64,000 nt of DNA from Harmothoe impar (lineage: Eukaryota > Annelida > Polychaeta > Phyllodocida > Polynoidae). The position numbers and the translations under genes are program-made. A model generated the notes under the pieces. The model searched no databases, was not told the origin of the DNA, and worked only from the letters and a program-made list of their open reading frames with translations. Where the stretch lies: assembly GCA_947462335.1 (NCBI GenBank), contig OX381707.1:85805606-85869605 (forward strand), given 5' to 3'. Positions 58,581 to 64,000 of the stretch are shown in pieces (the stretch's first letter is position 1; the number at the start of each line of letters is the position of its first letter).

Positions 58581-61199
58581 GTAGGGGATCATATGATATA
58601 AATATTGAAATATTGAGATGCCATAGCAGTTGAGTATTAGGAATATATCGAAAGTGTTGTTATTTTGGGTGTGTATGCATTTAACCACTAGATTGTAACA
58701 TGCATGAAATCCAATTTCATTCCCTGTTTGACTGTTTGAATGCAGCTTTATCATTACCAAACAAAGAATAGCACCGTTACTATGGTATACTCTTAGACAG
58801 TCTGCATGTAGATACATCAATTGCAGTATTTTGATTCATTATATGACTTTTTACTAATTTGAATTAAGTTGCCAGGGCTGCAATTAGTCTCTTATTAGCT
58901 TGATTCTAATACTCTTCATTCTAAATTTAGAATAAAATCTATCAGGTAGAGAAGGGCGCTTATACACTGACACAGATAGTAACATGGCTAGACAGAATGG
59001 TTATGTATAAGATTTAATGGAACTTCATGTGACATGCAGATGTATAAAGATGCAGATGTATATAGAGCATAAAGGGCCAGTGACAGATAGAAGCAGCACA
59101 GTCAACAACAGGCCTACACAGAGTAAGGCCAAATGGGATATAGACCTATTAGCCACCCTCTGTAGGGTTGACTCTGTGTTCTTTTATCCCCAGTTGTCTC
59201 GTTAAGTGTAGTGAATGTGTCTCAAGCTACCTGAGGTGGTTAAGGTGTACACAGCCAGCTATTCTGTATGGAGCAGCTACCGCCCTAAAGGAAGACACCT
59301 TGTTTGGGGTTACTTACACAACTTATGAAGTTCAGGTAAGGATCTATCCAAGTAAACAGTCAAACAGTTTGATTGCTCCAGTCTTGTTATCTCTGTTATT
59401 TTGAGATGCATAACTGTGAGTACTCGTAAGCATAGCTGATCAGAGAAACATGAATGAGCCAGCACTGAAGTGTCTCTGGGCATGGATACCTTTAACAGGA
59501 AGGATTGAACTGGGCAGGGCTGGAGGTGTTTAAGGGAAACACGGCGGCAGTTCCCTCAGGGCACGACTGGCTGCCACTATACTACATCCTCTGGTGTCCC
59601 GGACCTGGGCTGTATGGGTGGGGATATAGTAGTAAACCAACACCTTCCATATGCTACAGGTACACATGTTCTTTGACCTCTTTCACACTTAAAAACATAA
59701 TGCCTTCCAGTGCCTATGAAGGGTCTTTAGACCAATGGTTGTGTTGGTTTTAACAGTGTTTCTGGCCTCATTTACTAACTGTGCCATGACATAACTAGCT
59801 GAAGGTATCCTTGCCACGGTGATATCTGTAACTGTAACTTGCATTGGGCACATAAGAAAAAGACGTGCATTGGAATGTATGACCAGTAGCAGGGCCAGTG
59901 CCAGAATTTTCTGTTACAAAGATAGCACAGATACAACTGGTGTATATTGACCACAGACACCAGTGATGAAGACCTGTGACCAAACCTGAGACAGGGTTTG
60001 TCTTTTTACCAGGATCCATATCTTGGTAATGACACCCCCCTGGGGTGGACAGCGCCTTACTCCCTTCACTTAGGAGGACCAGCCAATAGTGGCTACTTTG
60101 ATACACACAGTCTGCTGACTCCTCAGTGAGTGATAATAGGGAGGAGAGGCAATTTCTCTCTGGTAGTGGTTACTGTAATGAGTAGTTAACAAAAAGAAGA
60201 AGTGGAAATAATGTCATGTCCGCAGTCCAATCCTCTTTAGGTGCAACATTTGCTTCTTCAATGTGAACACCTTCGACTGGGTGCCATCATTCTATTAGGC
60301 GCACATCCCCAAACCCATTTTCCCCAATTTCTTTGTTTTCTATTACACATTTCTGATAGATAATAGTCCATTTGGGCATAAAATAGACATAATTTTGGGG
60401 CTTTACATGCTAAAATTAGCCTAAAAAGGGGTGTGTGTGTGCTTATTAGGGGAAATGAGTTTACTTGGTCTAACATGGTAAATCAATATCTGAGGAACTC
60501 TCTGTCACTGTAAGCATGTCCTGTTTTGTGTCCAGTCCACTTTTTCATTCTCATGTTCTGAACCCATTGTTGCCGCCAATATTAGCTTGAGAATGGATGA
60601 ACCCTCTCATCTGATTGGAGGAAGGCCATGCAAGGTCGACCACAACAGTGATAGTGAAAACTAAGAATTACGTTTTGTTTCTATTGGTCATGCCACAAAA
60701 CCATCTGACTCTCACAGTGAATAATGAAGGTTCCATTCATTTTTCAGATCAATATTCCTATCATGCTTTTGTCTCTTAATTGAAGTTTTTTCGGCATTCA
60801 TGTTTTTTTTTCTTCACAAAGAGAGTGGATCCTCAGGAAAAACATGGTTCACCAGGCTCACTGACTGAGACCCATTATTGAACCTAGCCAATCAAACACC
60901 CAAACAATGAGCTGTTTATTAGTTCTGCACTGTAAGCAAATGTGATGTCATTGAAATCATCCATTGAACTTTGATATTGGCATCAACAGAATATGAAAGT
61001 AAATGCAATTCTCTTCTCTCTCATGAGGTGTAATGAAGGTGTCCTGACTAGTAATGTATTGAACAATGGAGTTTTGATAAAAAATTGATTTTAGGCAGTA
61101 CCTGAAAATATCAGAACAAAGCATAGGCCAAAATCCCATCCTCTCCAACTTTGACCTTTAATGATACTGTGACAGACATGCGGTCGATAAAGGATTAAA
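58581..61199. other. No gene supported; one weak exon-like segment
   Basis: Over 2.5 kb with no recognised gene. An open segment at about 59251-59335 lies between an AG (ACACAG) and GTAAGG and reads PAILYGAATALKEDTLFG. This looks exon-like, but no partner exon or known family was found. The remainder is AT-rich unique sequence. Confidence 0.3.
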
Positions 61200-61920
61200 A
61201 CAGTCCTAACTGCTATTAAAGTCAGCATGGTCAGCTGGTCCCTGAACACATAAATATGTCAAAATAATGAGGCAATTCCCAAAACACCGGAGGAAAGTAA
61301 TTATGCCAACAAAACAATAAAGTAAGCCATCTCAGCAAATTTAGGGACCGTTATTGCCTAGTTGCGTTCATGCAGTGATTAAGTAGGTCATTAAGTTCCG
61401 AGGCCAAGGTCCTTAAACAGGGCTTTAAGCAGAAAATGCTGTGCCCTCAGAGGAACGTAGGTCAGAAAAAGTAGGAACAGAATAGAAGCAGTTTGGGTAA
61501 AAGGAACAAATTCTACAGTTCGTTGACAATTTTGTCAGAATGTAGTTAGTTCCTCTAGTTGAATACTGCTCTGTTACATTTACATCCTTTATATTGAACA
61601 TAAATAAACTATAATCTATCTCTGAATATTTCCCCAAGTCTATTTCAATACCATAGACTAGAGCTTTTGCTCAGTCCTTGAACCTGTTCACCGAAACAAT
61701 CCTCCTCCCCAATTTGCCTCCATGTCTCAGGATTGAGATTGATCAGTGCCCAGGCACCCTTTCCATCCCCATCTTTCAAAACCATATTAGAAACTTAGAG
61801 TAGACTTTGGCATTACAAATCCCACCTGTCTGTCATGAGAAAAAAATAAAATTGAAAACTTCATTATTCTCCTACTTGCCTTTCTAATTAAATTCTCAAC
61901 TACAAATGCTGCTCAGTGTA
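61200..61920 (+). repeat. S3 segmental duplicate, copy d (two joined parts)
   Basis: 61200-61440 resembles 38640-38850 (ATAAATATGTCAAAATAATG, AGTGATTAAGTAGGTC, TTTAAGCAGAAAATG). 61650-61900 resembles 38110-38340 (GCTCAGTCCTTGAACCTGTT, TTGCCTCCATGTCTCAGGAT, GATCAGTGCCCAGGCACC). The order of the two parts is reversed relative to copy b, as expected at the seam of a tandem duplication. Confidence 0.65.
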
Positions 61921-62239
61921 ATGACCTTGTGGGCCTTTCACAAAATATTAATAATACTACAAAACTAGAGAAGGAGAGTTTTTGCACATTTTGACACCTC
62001 TTAAGTTTTAGTAAGCATATTTCACTGGCAAATACATTTCATTACTCAGACTTTGTCAAAAGTGACCATAACCCTAAATCCCGTCTGATAGGACCTGGAT
62101 ATATGACAGACTTCTTTGCATGAAAACATTATTTTTGTGGTCTAGTTTATTTAACTCAAGTCCTTAGGATTCAAAATAAAAAACAGAGATCTGTGCATAA
62201 ATGGTTATCTAGCAAGTCCACAGGCAGGAACACAGCCAT
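61921..62239. other. No gene seen
   Basis: Unique AT-rich spacer between S3 and S1 material. Confidence 0.3.
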
Positions 62240-63490
62240 GGTCAGAGCCATTTCAAGGCTGGGTCTAAGCCCTGAGGCTGACAGAGCCCTTCTAGGAGTC
62301 GTGTTTGTAGGAGGTGACAAGGGGCAGACAGGGGGATGGTCAGCTCTGTCCTCCCTTACTAGTGGTAGACATCTCCCGCTCCTTCTCTTTACTGCCACTG
62401 GGGGCTGTTATTTGAAATATTTGAGAAAAATAAATTAAAAATATAAATGAATTTAAAACACTGCTTGCTGCAGACCACTTACAATGTAGTATTGTTTACT
62501 TCTCATAATATTGTTCCTTTAACATTTAGATTATGGTTCAAATCCATCCTTAACCCCCCCCCCCTCCTCCCGTATCACGGCCCCGAATGCACGGCCTCAC
62601 TTTTATAGCTCAAACTATTACTGAAGTGGCAGCAAGCATTTTGTCTGGAAAATAGGTAACAGCTGAAAAGGCTGATGGTAGTTTTGGGAGTTCTAACCTG
62701 TACTTTGAAACAACCTAAAGAGACATCCTAGCATGGGCTCGAGAGGAGTCAGTAGGTGGCCATTTTGGAGTTGACTACAAGATCAGGTTCTTAAAGGGGC
62801 ATAAAAGGTGAGGAATCTATACTATTGATATACTCCGTAAGATCAGGCTATATCCGGAAGCTATTGGTGCCAATTATCCAGCTATAGCTCTTCGAACTCC
62901 CTGACTGTAGAACAGTCAATAATCTTTGGTGCAAATAAACTGTCTTGTACTAGTTAGTCCACAATGGAGCTAGTGTATGCAGCAGGCCTTAAACATACTG
63001 ACTGGTGGTGTGAATGGTATTAAATTTGACAACGATGTTGCAACTTGTTTGTTTACATTAAAATTGAAATGAAGAGATACAATGAAGTTGTCATTGTTCC
63101 AAATATAAACATCAATATAAAGTTGCAGGACACATTGTATTCTCACAATTGTTGATAAAGGATTCTATATCGACCAAAATGAGAATGTCAAATACAATTT
63201 TGAGTTGGCCTGTATGGCATAAATACTGCATGTGTACTTTATGAAAAATGTGTGCCATCTACATGTTGGTGTGTACTTGACTTCATGTTTAATCTCTAGT
63301 CTAAAACATAAGGGTTCGTCTATAGACTAGAGTAGTGCTAATCTATGGAGGGTCTGTACTGACCTTGGTGCAGACAGGGGAATTCATGGTGTATAAAGTG
63401 CACTCGGCTCAAAACACCTTCACAGCCGCCCACTCCCTGTTAGCTGACAACCAGACTGGAACGATACCAGAATACAACCAAGTGTCAACC
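62240..63490 (+). repeat. S1 segmental duplicate, copy at right edge
   Basis: 62250-62440 matches 9840-10040 and 17130-17290 (GGGTCTAAGCCCTGAGGCT, TAGGAGGTGACAAGGGGCAG, GATGGTCAGCTCTGTC). 63385-63480 matches 7090-7190 and 18730-18835 (AAGTGCACTCGG, CCCTGTTAGCTGACAACCAG, ACTGGAACGATACCAGAA). 62815-62935 is an inverted relative of the S2 phrase at 52700-52770 (GGTGCCAATTATCCAGCTAT). Confidence 0.6.
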
Positions 63491-64000
63491 CTTTAGAGAC
63501 AACTTGATGCCTGAAAGCATCATGATGCATGAATGCAGCAAGGGTTGAGACCCTTCTAGAGAGTTACTCTCTTGTGCTGCATTGGTGTATCAGTATCAGT
63601 ATCAAAGTAGGGGTCTACATCAAAAGTGTTGATGAAGCTATAATCCTCGGTTGCAGTGGGGCATGCCCACTCACGCTACAGTGAATGTTGAAGCAACATT
63701 CACATTCCCACATCCGATGCTGCTGGTTTGCTCTTAGGATTCTTCAGTAGTGCAATCACTGAACCTAGATTCAAAATAGGGTCAAGCATAGTTTTTTTCA
63801 AAATATTTTTGTGTTTTTCCAGAATTGAGCAAGACATCCTGCTGATCTATCAGGATGATTTACAATAGTAATGCCCTTTCCTTGATACCGGGCATAAATC
63901 CAACCTCATGAAAATTGGTGACAATTAAGTATCATTAAGCAGATATATAAGCTTAAATACACCAAATCTTGTTAACTTACTACTTTGTTAAGCAGCACAA
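63491..64000. other. No gene seen
   Basis: AT-rich sequence to the window edge. A short inverted motif GTGAATGTTG...CAACATTCAC lies at about 63681-63703. Nothing else supported. Confidence 0.3.

Noticed and set aside
59205..59345. Possible exon (open segment between ACACAG and GTAAGG)
   Set aside because: Plausible splice-like borders, but no partner exon, no recognised family and no paralogue to test it.

Overview
The window is nuclear DNA of a eukaryote, most likely an invertebrate animal. It has no operons or bacterial-style gene packing. It holds satellite arrays, several kinds of miniature inverted-repeat elements, a non-LTR retrotransposon of an animal type (jockey/CR1/L2 group by its reverse transcriptase motifs) and old duplicated non-coding blocks. 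The species cannot be named from this sequence. I found no host protein gene I would defend; most open frames are short and are not kept between paralogous copies of the same DNA.

Layout. 1-3746 is a 66-bp satellite array (about 57 units) that includes an exact 396-bp higher-order duplication. About 4-22.8 kb is a set of diverged tandem duplications (family S1: 7.1-8.8, 9.8-16.5 and 17.1-21.4 kb, a partial copy at 22 kb, an inverted copy at 26.2-27.5 kb and another at the right edge). Two other duplicated families fill much of the rest: S3 (28.7-31.8, 38.1-42.6, 61.2-61.9 kb) and S2 (32.7-37.7, 52.5-54.1, 54.7-56.0, 57.3-58.6 kb). Because paralogous copies exist with and without insertions, the ends of some mobile elements can be read directly.

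Mobile DNA. Three copies of one unusual element (4048-4770 +, 11646-13532 +, 43535-45224 -) have a long palindrome at one end, small tandem hairpins, an A/T run and two YY1-like motifs at the other, and a core of about 146-bp repeats, each carrying a consensus RFX X-box (GTTGCCTAGCAAC). Two 1.2-kb TA-flanked inverted-repeat elements (10083-11286, 35188-36393) and several MITEs are also present.

The most interesting locus is 43.2-52.2 kb on the minus strand. It is probably a single, nearly full-length but decayed non-LTR retrotransposon. In transcription order it has a short 5' leader; ORF1 with coiled coil, L1-like RRM and C-terminal domain, then a NADAR (YbiA/DUF1768-like) domain; a separate SGNH/GDSL-esterase-like ORF starting just after ORF1 ends; about 1.3 kb of unassigned sequence; an endonuclease-reverse transcriptase ORF with two in-frame stops; and a 3' UTR ending in a (CAACT)n tail. 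The X-box element has inserted into that 3' UTR. An L1-type RNA-binding ORF1, a NADAR domain and an esterase in one element is the strongest candidate here for something undescribed.
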